A DNA stretch of 64,000 bases from Paralichthys olivaceus. Lineage: Eukaryota > Chordata > Actinopteri > Pleuronectiformes > Paralichthyidae. Below the pieces are notes generated by a model. That model was not told where the DNA came from. It saw nothing but the letters and a program-made list of their open reading frames with translations, and made no database searches. Where the stretch lies: assembly GCF_024713975.1 (NCBI RefSeq), contig NC_091097.1:5182361-5246360 (forward strand), read 5' to 3'. This document shows, in pieces, positions 35,699 through 59,420 of this stretch; positions within the stretch are counted from its first letter, which is position 1, and every line of letters begins with the position of its first letter. A program made the position numbers and the translations under genes.

Positions 35699-37694
35699 TC
35701 AGGTGATGACTAGGTCTTTAAACTGCTGCACTGGATGCTCCTCAATGTATTTCTTTATGTACCAACAGGAGACACGAGCCTTGAGGTTTTCTTCAACTAG
35801 AAAGTCCATGGCAGCCTGTAAATAAAGCGTTAAATACTTTAATAAAAACACAGTATCAACACGGCAGCTTTAGACTATGGGAGCTTTCACACCTACATTG
35901 TGAGTTTAGTCTGCTCCAAAATAACAGGTGTGAAAGATTCTGCCAGGACCATGGTTCACTCCGGATCAGACTGAACCATAGTTAAGTTTGCTTACAGCAT
36001 GAAAACACTTGTGCCGACTTTCAGACCAATGCAGGAAGTTGAGATGGCATTAAATGATAGAAGAAGGAAAAGAAGCGAGAGTAGCTCAAAGGATATCTTG
36101 TAGTCTTCACCTCCAACTATATAATCTTTTAACAACAAGGACGTTCACATGGAGCACTGAGCCTGAAGCTGGTGATGCTGATAGTAAAACCGTAATGAAC
36201 CAAATGAAATAGTTCATTAATTTTCTCCATTCAAACAGAGACCACCACCTGCTCAACAGACAATACTCCAGATGCACGTCCAACACAAACCGATCAATAT
36301 TAAGCACAGGTAAACGAAGCCCACATATGTGATGATGACAGGATGTACATATGTCATACAACATTCTTTAGTGCTCTCCCTAAATCACAATGTGAAACAA
36401 AAACTAACCAGATCAAATGTAAAAAATATAACATAGACATGAGACTGGTTCAGACTTTGAGGTGTGTCCTCACATTGTTACCTTTGACAGCAGTGCAGCG
36501 ACGCCTTGGCCCCTGAACGTCTCTGGTACAAAGGTCGATATTAGATCCACCTCCTTCTCTCCGGTGAATCTGTAGCTCAGAACCGCACATTCATGGGCCT
36601 CTGTGGAGTGAAGACACAAAGGCGTATGACACTGGGGTGGTTTACAGATGTGCAACAGCTGAATGAATCGGCCAGTAGTAAGAATAAATTAAGTATGCTA
36701 AAGTATTGTACTCAAATACACTTTTGAGGTACTTCGACTTTACTTGAGAAAAGTGCAAGAACTAATTCCCAAATTGTTTGTTAGTGAAGAGACATCTTAT
36801 CAACAAGTAACTGATGTCCAAAGTTGTCACATTGTATATACTAAATATATTAAATTGTTTATTACAATAAGAAGAATCATTATGATGATGGCTAATATTA
36901 TTGTGTAGTTATTGGTGTAATTGTGATTATTTTTACATATACAGTTTTATGTGTATATAAATGTCACCACTTTGGACCTCAGTTGTTTAAATAAAAATAC
37001 TTGTTTAGTAGAGAGTACATGTAGAGAGTAGAGAGTACATAATTATTATTATCGTTATTTTATTCTTTTTTTAATCATATCACAACTCCTCAAATGTACC
37101 TGGTTTCTTTGTGGAGAGATTAAACCCCCACAGAAATATCTTTATTCAGACGACCACCAGTTTCCATTCAATACTGTATTAATACTGATATTTAGGCAGA
37201 AATCTACTGAAATCTGTTATTGTTAGTGAATATATTGACGCCGAACCTTTATGCGACTAAAATCAAATCGTGTGAAACACTATTCATTGGTATCAGCTGT
37301 TCCAACAGTTTGCCACGGTCAAAGAAACTTTAAATTCCCCGGTTTTTAAATGAGGTTTTGTTGAGCGAACCCTTCATTAGGTGCAGCCCTGCTCGGCTGT
37401 TCATAAACTGGATCGAGTCCAAACCGGGATGAGACATTTCTACACATGATCGATCCAGAAGAAACGTGCTCCCGGGCCGCGGGTGGACCCCGGCCTCTCT
37501 TACAGGATCTCCCGCTACAGGGAGCCCCAGCCCCGGGTGGAAGCGTCCTTACCGGCCCCGGTGCCCGGAGAGACGGTGAAGCGCTGCTTGGCTCGGTCAT
37601 GTTCCACCCTCGACCTGCAGCTGGAGCCCGACGCGGTGGAGGAGACCGGAGCAGAACCGAGACGAAGCCGCAACACTGAGAGTCTGGAAAACAT
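35699..37694 (-). CDS. NATD1-like GNAT-fold protein, possibly mitochondrial
   Basis: NATD1-type proteins are small N-acetyltransferase-like (GNAT fold) domains of unknown substrate. Three minus-strand exons, 37694-37553, 36600-36482 and 35815-35699, join in frame to 125 residues. After a variable N-terminus come RVEHDRAKQRFTV, the acetyl-CoA loop RGQGVA (residues 77-82, fitting R-x-x-G-x-A), and LVEENLKARVSCWYIKKYI, the conserved C-terminal region with its Cys-Trp-Tyr. The first 25 residues (MFSRLSVLRLRLGSAPVSS and on) are rich in Arg, Ser and Leu with no acidic residue, as in a mitochondrial presequence. Human NATD1, as I recall it, starts differently, so this may be a separate paralogue. 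An in-frame upstream ATG at 37790 exists, but the 37694 start gives the better presequence. Confidence 0.85.
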
Positions 37695-38737
37695 TTTAAA
37701 GGTCACATGCACAGGAACAGACAGCCACCGCTGACAGCGGGTTGTTGTAGTGGTACAGACAAGGCACCAGAGGGCGCTACATGCACACAAGACCGGTATT
37801 AATGATTAACGATACAAATACTGTACTTTGTTACAAGTACATGTCCTGAATTTAAATACTCACTCAACTAATACGTTCAAAAGGATTACCAGCAGAAATA
37901 AAACTGGAGTCTATGAGACCAACACATTATACTGAATGAAACTCTGCTGTAACAAGTAAATTTCCCCGTTGTGGGATGAATAAAGTATATCTAATCTAAT
38001 GTAAATATTATAAATCTACCTTTGTAATTGGTGTCAATTAAATTATATTATTACTCCAGGAAACGTGAAACATTCATTTAAAAATTATTTGAAGACATCA
38101 TTTCTTAATAATTTCTTCATGGATCTGAAAAGAACCTAATCGCCAGAAAAATGAAAAACTAGAGAGTTCAATATTGACTTGCAGATGTATCCAGTGAATA
38201 TTTATTAGTCTAATAACCTATGAATTGAAGTGTTGAAGTTATATGAATAAACATTCAGAAATAACTGGAAGTGCATCAGCTATAATATTATCTCTAAATA
38301 TACCAGATTATATTTTTTGCTTTTTTTTCCAGCATATGTGGTGCAAGTACAACAATAAGTTAAAAAAATACATTTTACATTCTATATAATAGACATGAAT
38401 ACTTTTATTGATACTCATAATTATTCCCATCCAAACACACATTTTCTCCATAATTCAATATGTAATAAACAAACTTCTCACTTCTATGATCACGTTGAGT
38501 ATGTCAGGCAATAAGAAATACACAAAACTTTCTGATTTGTGTAATTGTACATTATGTCACTACAACCTAAACTTTTTTAATAGAGGCTACATGTTTTTAA
38601 AATCACGATTTTACACATAAGTCTGCTTAAGTCCCATAATACATTCTTTACAGTACTTTTCATTTCCACAGATTTGATCCACCTTCACCAGAAACCCTCA
38701 GGCCTTAGTCTCCATATAAACATCACACACCACAACA
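37695..38737. other. intergenic spacer between NATD1-like gene and dhrs7c
   Basis: Both flanking genes are on the minus strand, so this holds the NATD1-like promoter (GC-rich near 37450-37740) and the dhrs7c 3' UTR. On the minus strand an AATAAA is read at 38409-38404 and could end the dhrs7c mRNA. The rest is AT-rich. Confidence 0.5.
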
Positions 38738-41700
38738 CTACATCTTCTCAAAGGCACCAGAGTTCTTCACCCCTGCAGCCATCACAGCAAAGAAAAAATT
38801 AGGGAAGAAGGATCTGGCGTAGACGGCCACCTTGGGGAGTGAGGGAGCAATTACCACCTCTTTCTTCTTGTTGTTTAGCGTCCTGACGATCTCAGCGGCT
38901 GCTTCGTCTGGGGAAACTCCGAGGGGTTTCTTAGTGTACAACACTGCAGAGACAGAGCCAGGATGGTTATGATAGAAAAACAATATCAGGCAAATAATAA
39001 AGCTTTTATTTAAAGTCATCTGAAAACATAATTAAACTTCAACTTAACCATAGTGTGTTGTATATATGTGAATTTTATAAAATGTTTGAAATGGAACTTA
39101 ATTTCCTGAAGTATTAGAGTGTATGTCACTATGTTTTACCCCGCATATTTAAAAGGCTATCCATCCAAATATACGGTAAGTTTATAAAATATCCATGTCA
39201 TAGAATAATCGGGGGTTCCCAAACTCTCCTGCCCCTGATCCTCCAAAAATAAGTCAGATGCTTGCAACCCTCATTATCCCCAGAGGCAGTTGAATCATAC
39301 AAAGGTTATTGATTTGCAAGAAAATGCAGCAAGGACCTAAAAATCCTAATAATCACATTTATATTGGAAAATTGGTAGGCTCATGACATATTTTCATAAT
39401 TAACATGGTCTTATTTGACATTAAATCAATTATTAATCAAATATGCTTCTGTAATTGTTTTTTTAATTGTATTTAGTTTCTGGAAATCATCTCACAACCT
39501 CCTTGCAGTGTCTCGTGACCCTTCAGGTGGTGCCAACCAGTGAATAAACTACCCAACAGTGTATACAGTTATATTTGACAATATTAAAATGCATCTGATG
39601 TTAATTCGGTGAATCAGCAACAATATTCCAATAAAACATATACTGCTTTTATATTTGTATTACATGTGGTACATGTTGCTGGTTAATTATCTGTTTGTTT
39701 TTGAGGGGTTTTTTCAACAATTGAATTGTTGGCATTTTTTTCGTTGGTAAAATGATATAGAGAGTTGTATACACTCTTAACCGCTAAAATGTTCAGAGCG
39801 ACCAGAGACACCTGATCTGAAATTGTAAAGACACTTGATGCTAAATAATGTGTTTGATCATACATCTGCCTAGTTTCCTTTGATTTTACTCACGTGACCA
39901 GAAGGATTTGGAGGAGGCTGCCTCTGTGTTTACAGCCGCTGTGCTGCTGATGAAGGTGTGGTTGATGGTGCTGACGAAGATGCCATACTCTTCCACCTCA
40001 GCTCTCAGGCAATCAAAAAAGGCCTGAACTGCATGTTTGGAGGCTGCATCTGTAAAGGTAGCTGATCTTAGAGCCCCAACTACTCACAGGTCACACATTT
40101 CAAATCTGGCAAGCAATCACAAATAAAACATTCAAAAAGAGACATAGAACAGAGAATACCTCCAAAATATACAAAATGACCAGAAAGAAACAAAAAACAA
40201 TCATAGAGTGACTAAAACAACCGGAAATAGACAAAATAACCACAAAGTTAATAGTAGTAAACTGCTAATTAGCGCTTGGCAGTGCTGGGAATGTGATTAT
40301 TTAGCAGGTACTTGGCCATAAACCAAAATATTGGACAAATTGTAATTTTAACCTGCGGATAGCACTTGAAGAAACGTCTGAGGATCATCAACATTATTAC
40401 AGTTGATCTGACAGTTCATACAGTTCATAATAGAGGGGAGCTTTAATATCCAACAAACCTGCTCTTAAGCATTAAAGGTTCAGTGTGTAGAATTTAGTGA
40501 TATCTAGAGGTGAAGTGTCATATTGCAGCTGAATACTCCTCACCTCACCCTCCCTTTCCAAACATGAGAGAACCTCTGGTGAACTCCAGTTGTCATGAAA
40601 ATTCAAAAGGTTTTAGTTTGTCCAGTTTGGACAACAGTAAAAAACATGGCAGCCTCCACAGAGTGGACCCCCCCTCCATGTAAATATAAAGTATTTAAAT
40701 ATAAAGGATTCATTCTAGGGTAAAGAAACAACAATTTTTACAATTTAGATGAAACACACTAGTGAAAACATCACTAGGATTAATTTATATTCAATGTCTG
40801 CAGAAAATCCCTTTCACCTAAATCTTACACACTGTACCTTTAAATGTTTCCTTACAACACTAAGACACTGCAGCACTAATAGCTACCAAGCCATTTGTGT
40901 CATTTATTTAAAGGGATACATTCAGTCAAGTTCGTAATTTAGATCAAAACATTTCACTTAATTAGAGAATGGGAGACTCTTGTTAATAAGTAACCCCCCC
41001 CCTCCTTCATTTTTAAAGAAATTAACATCTCGTGTGTTTTCTATCTAAAACCTTTGAACTCACATGTAGAGCGAAAAGGAACAGCGAGTTTCCCTTGGAT
41101 ACTGTTGACGAGGAGCAGGTGACCAGTTCTTCTGGAGATCATGGACGGTAGCACACCTGCAGAACGGAGACACAACCAAAGAAGTGTGACAGCACTCCTT
41201 CACCTCTGCAGCCTGAAATCCTAGCTATGTGTTTCTATCATAGACTCAATGTAAAGTTGGATGACATGACAGCTCCAAAATTGAAGCCAAAAAATCTAAG
41301 TCTCCACCTGGTGGCTGGCTTCAGTACGGGTCATAAACCCAGCCTCCTCCATGTTAGCAGATTGGACATGGACCAAACTAAAAAGTACACATAAAAGTAC
41401 TGGTGCATTTTTTTTCTAAAGATGGTTTCTGTCATATTAGGTAAATCTTATAACACTGATGAATTTGTGTTTCTGATGAGTTTGATTTTAAAACATGATG
41501 ATTGACAGCTGACACTGACTTGCGATTGGTCAACAAAGACCTCAAAATGGTGGCTCCACTCCTCGATCACTACTGCACAGACTCTGGCACAAAATTATGT
41601 TTCCAGTACAAGATGGCAGCACTCGTATCCAGTTTTTTTTTGCATCATTTTTGTAGTAGTAGGAGGTGGAGATGTGTCATTCTGTCTTTATTCAAAGATC

Positions 41701-42866
41701 GTGGTTTCTATCCTCTACCTTTAGTCACTGTGACTGGTCCAAAGTAGTTGTTGTCCATCAGTAGCTTGTCCATCTCCAGCGACAGACTCTGTGCAGGTGC
41801 TTTGACCTTCATGCTGCTGTTGAGCATGAGAACATCCAAACAACCGTAACAGTCCAGGATCTCTTCGATGGCCTCAGGCATACTCTCCATATCCCCAAAA
41901 TCCAGCAGCACCAGTTTAGGAGGAAATGTCTGAGGAGGTGGTGAAGTATCAGCAATGGTAAGAATATCTTCAGTGAAAGTAATTTTTATAAATCCTACTT
42001 ATGTTTTCAGGCTCTTTACTGGAATGTTTACATTTTATGCTGCTTGTTCTTCTACCCCAGTACATTTCAGAGATTTTCACTCCATTATATTAACAGTTGT
42101 CATTATGTTTAAACTGAGAAACACAATACGAGCATCAAAAACATAATGCATCGATTGATAAAGATTAAACCAGTTGATGCCATTGGTGCATTGAATTTTA
42201 TAAACTTATACTTTCAGAATGTAAAAACTACTATTACTAGAACAATCTGAAATGTGGCAGAGTAGAATAAAATAATGTACAAATTACTCAAAGTGAGTTT
42301 GAGTAAATTTAACTAGTTACGTATTTACCTAGTTACTTTCACTGTTTATTGAGAATAAGTTAATCAGACCTTTACATGAAAGCTCTGATGACTCTACCAC
42401 TGCAGGTCTGTGAAGCTAGTCTGATCCACTTAGTATTCAACCACTGCCCCCATCAGCTGTGATTGATCGAGTTTCTGGTTTACTTACTACAGTTGGGTCT
42501 GAGGCGTTCGCCAAATCATCAGCAAGTTCTTCAAGCTTCTCCCAGTTTTTCCCACAGAGGATCAACCTGGCTCCTCCTTTGTGAAACACGCCTGAGCATT
42601 CTTCATTATGGAATCCAAAGCAAATTAAAAACAAGACAGAACAAGTGCGAAATCAGATTTCTTTCAAAGATACTTCATCAATTATAAGGATGCATGTTGT
42701 TACCTTTTCCGAGCCCAGATAAGGCGTCAGTTACAACCACCACCTTATTGCGTACAGATGTTTTGTTCAACAGACTAACAATCAAACCATAGAGGTAGAA
42801 AAATCCAGCTGTCAGCACGACAACACAGGGAACCAGGAGAACAGTGGTTGTCCATGTTGAGTCCAT
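38738..42866 (-). CDS. dhrs7c: DHRS7C, short-chain dehydrogenase (SRP-35)
   Basis: DHRS7C is an SDR-family oxidoreductase of the sarcoplasmic/endoplasmic reticulum of heart and skeletal muscle, reported to act on retinol and to affect calcium handling. Six minus-strand exons, 42866-42704, 42600-42488, 41929-41719, 41156-41064, 40049-39894 and 38943-38738, join in frame to 313 residues, close to the human length. An N-terminal hydrophobic anchor ([20 protein letters not shown]) is followed by the cofactor loop TDALSGLGK (46-54), in which Asp replaces the usual Gly. [12 protein letters not shown] stands where SDRs have NNAG. The catalytic pair is Tyr194 and Lys198 (YAASK), with Ser181 thirteen residues before the Tyr. 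Intron 4 carries an R4 MITE and intron 3 an R2 repeat. The start at 42866 fits the family better than the in-frame ATG at 42956. Confidence 0.94.
40130..40250 (+). repeat. degenerate CACAAA/ACCACAAA-type minisatellite
   Basis: Imperfect short units such as AAAATGACCAGAAAGA and AAAATAACCACAAAG repeat over about 120 bases in a dhrs7c intron. A similar tract is at 43850-44130. Confidence 0.5.
40472..40843 (+). mobile_element. MITE family R4, copy D (best-preserved ends)
   Basis: It starts with TTAAAGGTTCAGTGTGTAGA and ends with TCTTACACACTGTACCTTTAA-type sequence, giving a terminal inverted repeat of about 17 bases with TTAA at both edges. The 372-bp interior matches copies A-C. It lies in intron 4 of dhrs7c. 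Confidence 0.85.
41230..41620 (+). repeat. dispersed repeat family R2, copy 4
   Basis: The copy begins near CATAGACTCAATGTAAAGTT and continues with CACCTGGTGGCTGGCTTCAG, GGGTCATAAACCCAGCCTCC and GATTGACAGCTGACACTGAC. It is the clearest forward-oriented copy in the window. It lies in intron 3 of dhrs7c, immediately before exon 3 in genomic order. Confidence 0.65.
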
Positions 42867-43849
42867 CTCTTGAAGGATATGCTGGAAAAAAAAGGGTTTT
42901 GACGATAAATGTGCAAAATAGGAAGTAAATAAATCTATCTTTGTTAATGTGCACACAAAATATTAAAGGGAAAGGTCATTAATTTATGAAAAGCCCACTT
43001 TCCAATACAAACAGATGGTTAACTTAGCTTAGCATTAAGACAGGAAACAGAGGGAAACAGCTAGCCTGGCTCCTACTGAAAATCTTATTATATTGGAACA
43101 ATTAATTACAGACAATTTCTTGGCCATTTTAGTTTTCATATTTGAGTTTTAATATAAATATATAAATCAAATACAAAGTGATGCTATTAAATTAGCTTTA
43201 GGCAAATTTGGTTAGCTTTGTAATAAGGCAGACTAGCCTTCCACCTATTTTATTTAACTAATTGTGCTAAGCTTAGCTAGCAGATACCTGTGGTAGCTGT
43301 AAGTGGTGATGTTAGAATCAGGGTAGCTACCAGGTTTATGTTGTTAGAGCAATGTTTAAAGATGTGAACGTACTTTGTAGATTGGTGATGAAGATGAGAT
43401 GAGATGTCGGAGAACGTTTTAGGATCTAATGAACGTGACCTAAAGAAACTTTTCATACCCAGAGGCTCTCCGGCTCTGTTTCATTGGATTCCATCTCCCT
43501 CTTTACAACCATATTTAAATCTAGATTTATTGTATAACTCTGAAACAAACACAGAGAATATATATTGTTTCATATACATGAAAAGTAGGATGAAAACCAC
43601 ATTGTTAAAATCTCTATATAACATACACTTGGGTATACGGATACATATAAAATACACAGTGTCGTATATAAAGTATACAGTCAGTGCTTCACGAGGTTAA
43701 TCAAATGTACAATTCATAAAATGATACTAAGATTTGATTGGTTGTATCAGGATAGATCAAACAGTTCTCTCTCGGGCTAGTTTGAGTCGTTTTTCAGAAC
43801 TCTCATGTTAAAATAAAATTTAAAAAATCCATGTCCTCATGTCCAGAAA

Positions 43850-44130
43850 CTCAGAATACAAACAACGACCACAGAGACAAAAAAACAGACAAAAAAAGAC
43901 CAAGAAGGAGATATGAAACAACAGTGACATTGACAAAATGACTACAGCACAACCACAAGAAGATGCAAAACATCAACAGAGGGATGCAAAACAAAGCAAA
44001 AAATAAACAACATAAGATGCAAAACAACTTTAAAAATGTGCACAACATCAACTAAGAAACGTTAAAACAGAGATGCAAAATAACAAAAAAGGTTAAAAAG
44101 CACAACCACAGTTACAAAGAGAAACACTAA
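43850..44130 (+). repeat. degenerate A-rich minisatellite
   Basis: Loosely repeated units of the type ACAAAATGACTACAGCACAAC and GATGCAAAACA run for about 280 bases, all A-rich and C-punctuated. It is the source of misleading long open frames on the opposite strand. Confidence 0.6.
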
Positions 44131-45845
44131 ATGCAACCAAATTGTTTAGTTGTTTGGAATATCTTCCTGTTTTGTTGCTCCTGTGCAGAGCTGGTTAGGG
44201 GCCTTTTTACGTCTGTGTCCAGGGGCCCATTTCCTTTTCCCCCTCATCAAACTTTCCTTAAATCACTATTTGTTACTTGACGGTGCAGTTTTTGTCCTCA
44301 GATTATTAAAACCAAAATTCTATTTGCGTCCGACAGGGGACGTGAAGATAAACTTTTGGTTTAGGTTTACCGTGCTGAGCACCAGCTGTTTGTCCGAGAA
44401 GAGGCTTCTAAATATAAAGTGCCCTAGAAATAGATACTGTATCTCTCACAAAGGTTCAGTGTCACAGGGTACTACTCGGTTATTTTACAACAAGATCCAC
44501 AACCACAAAGAAAAACAACAGCGCTTTTCATTTCATGCAGCAGCTTTTCTAGAACAAAATTAAATATGAAAACAAAGCATCACTCTCAGAAAAATCCTTG
44601 GCACATAAGAGCAGTTCATTTTAAGGTAACAGAGCCATCTGACCTGGATATTACAAGAAATGAAAGCCAGCCAGCACTTACTGCGTCTCAGGCCTCTGCA
44701 GGTGTCGTTTGATTCCTCTCCTGCGGAGCTGGAGCAGCTCTACTCAGCAGCTCAGTCACAGAGTGCCTCCGACATGACAGCCGGCCGGCCCGCCACAGCA
44801 ATACTTTGGGATTTGAGGTCTTTTAATAGCAGCACAGCTGAGTCAGTTATTTTCCATGCATGTTGTCAACATGTAGAATTACAGAAGAGTCGGGGGTAGG
44901 GGGAGTTCCCATTAGCTGCAGTGTGGCTATATAAAAAATAATGAATATAGAGTTTTTTTGTACATTTTTAGATTTATGAACAGGAACAGGTTTTACCAGA
45001 GTTATGCAGAAGAAAACATGTGTGTTCTGAGCAGGAGTCTTGAAGGTGGATTGTGTTTGACCAAAATGCCCTTGAATACAATTTTAAACATTTCTGGACG
45101 CTAATTCCTCTGTTTCCATACACTTAGAGGCTCCAGTTTTGCACAAAGGTCTAACTTTTAAGTGAGCTTCTTTATTTTAAGTAACAGAAACTATTGATTA
45201 ATGAATTGGCTTAAAATATAAAAGAATCCCTTATGTGTGAATATTTTCTAGTTCTTTTTGCTAAACGGTTTTGACTGGTTATTGATATCAGAAGCAGTTT
45301 GAGACTGTTACCTTAGGCTCTACAGAGAATAATGATGAAATTCTCACTGGTTTTTGATATTTTATTTTCCAAGCGATCAATCAATAAATCGATCAATAAA
45401 ATTACTTTGCTATAAAAACAACATGAGCTCAGAAAATATTTCAGGTCTTAAAATGATGAACCTGTCTGAGCTGATATTAAAATCAGCACTAAAAGTGCCC
45501 AGCAAATTAGTTTTTTATCAAATTATATCGATCCACATGTGGAGTGAACCTGGGTGTTAGTTGAACTCCCTCTTTGTGCAACACCACTGAGGGAAAGTAA
45601 ATGCAAATAGTGACATATGTGTCAGTGCTCATGTTTAGCTCCTAAAGGGACACATCACTATTTACATATTTCCATTCGTTATATTGTTTTTTAATCAATG
45701 TTATTGTCAATGATAAGAAATGTTGGCCATTGATTTTGTTTAATTGATCTTTTTTTTAACACACTTCATATTTACAAGTGGTGTCATTTTAATACTACTT
45801 TTGTAAAGAAGAGAAGTTTTTCGTGAGTATGTTTGTTTGTTGGTC

Positions 45846-45848
<3 letters not shown>

Positions 45849-45896
<48 letters not shown>
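45849..45896 (+). repeat. GT microsatellite (about 24 units)
   Basis: An uninterrupted GT run, directly visible, in the dhrs7c-u2af2 spacer. Confidence 0.98.
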
Positions 45897-45898
<2 letters not shown>

Positions 45899-46976
45899 AG
45901 AAATTAAAGGCTCGAAAATTCTGCCAATCAAGTTATAAAAGAAAAGAATCAGAGCCGGATGCTGTCCTCATCACAATAAAAGCATAACATATGGACAATA
46001 TCTACAGGTCCTGCAGTTTATTTGAAGATTATTTATCATTTCCACCTGGTTTGTGTTATTGTGTTATCATCACAAAATGTTCCACTGGAGCAGGAATTGT
46101 ATTTTATTTATTTGTTGACAGGTTTTAACGATTTGATGAGAATAACTTGGTGATGGAAATAATTGCGAAGTGAACCTGGGAATAGTGGTGGTAACTGGGA
46201 ATTTAATACATGTGAAGTTTAATTGCATTTTACGTCAAACTACATTGTATCTATTATTATTGAATGTTTTTGTATTGTTGCTTGTGTATATAGAAAATAA
46301 AAACTGTGTTTAATATAAAAATAAAAAGGCCAAACATTTTCTCAAACTGAAAAATAACAATAATGCCACTCAGTAGAAAAATAGCACCAAATGTCAAACT
46401 CTCAAAGATATTAGTTCCCTTAATATATAGAGATTTTTTTCATCAAGATCTATTGATTATATATAGCATATATTCTGTTATAGTAATAAATATCACATTT
46501 TCTCCTTTAAACCCATGTATAACCTGAGATAGATTATCAATACATGAAAATAGAAAGAACATAAGATTATTTATATTAAAAAAAAAACACACAAGTGATA
46601 TTAATACATAACAATAGACAAAACAAGATTTTTTATATATAAACATAGACAAGTAATGAGATTATTGATTAGTGATACATGAACAACAAGTGATAAGATT
46701 ATATATATACATAGTGAAGTTGGTAAAATGGTGCACGGTGATGAAATGTCATGTATTAGTCATGTTGTGTAAACTGACCCTTGATGGCTGTGATCTCGGG
46801 TCACAGTGTTATTTTGAAGGATGACCGGATGCAGTGTGTTTACTGTGTGTGTGTCCGGGCTCCGGCAGATGTCAGCGGGTTTTTGTGGTCCTGGCATCGA
46901 ACCGCTCGGTTCATCTCTCCCTCCTCAGACGTGCCGGACCTGTTCAGTTTCTCTTCGCATCAAAACAACCGGAGAA

Positions 46977-57661
<10,685 letters not shown>

Positions 57662-58995
57662 AGCACAGGCGAGTCTGACAGAACATATCCCTCCTCCTTT
57701 CATAAACTTGGGTTCCGTTCCTCTAAATGTTGTGAATGTGTCCACAGAGACTGGACCTTGAAAATACATTTTATTACATCTTCTACTTAACAAACAGCAG
57801 CGTGTGTTTCTTCAGTACTTAATATTTAACTCCCAGCTTTAGCCTAATACCCCTGCAGTGAACTGAACTCATCCTGAATTCCAAAAAATCTTATCGTCTA
57901 TGTTACATTTGCAGTAGAATGAATGGGACATGTATCTTATCTAAACCTGAACTAATACTGCCTGACGATGCCAGAGTCACTGTCTATCAAGTATGCACTA
58001 AAATGAGAAAAAAAAAATTCCCTCCTGAGCACAAACATTATTATTTTTTATTCCAGAACCAGACTTGAGAAGTCATCGTATGTTAATTGTGAGGTTATGA
58101 GAAAAAAAGTTATTTATTTATTCAGGTTTTCCAAATGAATTATCTTCCTCTGTACATCACATATTAATGTTCCTTAAACATATATGTTGCTGTTACCTTT
58201 GCTCACATACTTACAATAGACCAAATTTCGACTTGTTTTATCCAAAGTGAGAAGAAACAGCCTCAAAGGTCATACTGTAAATATAAAACATTAATATCTA
58301 ATATAATAAAGAAATATAAAACTCTGCACACTGGAAGCTATTTCAGTTAGAAAACTACACTAATAAAATATGAAAAGACTTTATCTTACACTGTTGACTG
58401 TTTTTAAAACCCTCCCGCAAACAGTGATTGTCCAATCATAACTAAACTACCATAACAATACGCGAAGGCTATATAAATGTCAAGTACATGTTTTGTTCTA
58501 ACTAACTACAGTCATTTGTGCTGGTATATGGCATTATGTTACAAATAATCACAAATAGCGGTTCCGTTTAACCACTGTAAGGTAACTGCTCCTGGGTGCT
58601 TAACTTATCACAGTGGGTAATCGTCAGTAGTTTTGCAACCAATTTATGAAGCATTGTTGATGTTAGCTTAACTCGTTCTGTAGCTACTGCTGGAAAAATC
58701 TGACAGTGACAGTTTCAGCTGTAAAAAATCAGCAGTCACTGGATAAAAAAAAACGATTAGCTGCTTTTGTCTGTTTTAAATCAATGAGCCTCTGCAAACA
58801 GATAATTTAAATGGTTAGTTTGCAACATTATCATAGTAGCTGAGTGTAAAAAGGGAAACTTTATCAAAAGTTGAACTCTCATAGAAACAATAATGGGGGT
58901 GGAGGTTAAAAACAGTTGATAGTGTTTCTTGAACCAGCAATAGTCAGTTTGTTGTCATAATCAGATGAACAAATTTGTCTTCATGGCCTAATTTA

Positions 58996-59002
<7 letters not shown>

Positions 59003-59029
<27 letters not shown>
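59003..59029 (+). repeat. TA microsatellite
   Basis: An uninterrupted TA run, directly visible. Confidence 0.95.
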
Positions 59030-59033
<4 letters not shown>

Positions 59034-59386
59034 TAGTAATGCACCTTTAGGTTTTGTAGATAGCATAGTAAATACATTTTTAAGCTTAAGTCTTTATGTG
59101 CGGTTTTGCACCTGTTGAAGAAAATATATTAAATTAAAGCATACATTTATTATGAGATATTTATCTGCTTAATAAAGTACAGGCACAGATTCACTATCCA
59201 TACAAATACATGATGACTTGGTTTACAGCAACCTATCTGCTCTGTTTTAAAGTAAACTATGTTTTTCATGTAATTAACAGATTATATCAAAATATAATAA
59301 AAAATACAGTATTTTATACATTTTTGGATGACCAGAAATTTTAAATCATTTTTGTTTGTACAATCCCTGCCACTGCCACTGCCTTG

Positions 59387-59420
59387 AATAAATGCGTGCA
59401 TCCACTCTCCGCCTGTTTGT
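59387..59420 (+). terminator. probable u2af2 polyadenylation signal
   Basis: AATAAA at 59387-59392 is followed 20-30 bases later by the GT-rich CGCCTGTTTGTGTCATATTA, the classical cleavage and polyadenylation arrangement. Earlier AATAAA copies (for example 58305) lack so clear a GT-rich element. This would give a 3' UTR of about 1.7 kb. Confidence 0.45.

Larger units (their letters stand above)
42867..46976. other. intergenic region between divergent dhrs7c and u2af2
   Basis: This 4.1 kb holds the 5' regions of two divergent genes. It has a degenerate minisatellite (43850-44130), a GT microsatellite (45849-45896) and a GC-rich patch at 44650-44830. ATTA/TATA-rich sequence fills 46240-46720. 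A GC-richer section from 46780 to 46976 is the likely u2af2 promoter and 5' UTR. I saw no gene here. Confidence 0.55.

Noticed and set aside
43851-44051. 66-codon hydrophobic minus-strand frame
   Set aside because: The Leu/Phe/Cys-rich translation comes from a degenerate A-rich minisatellite on the other strand.
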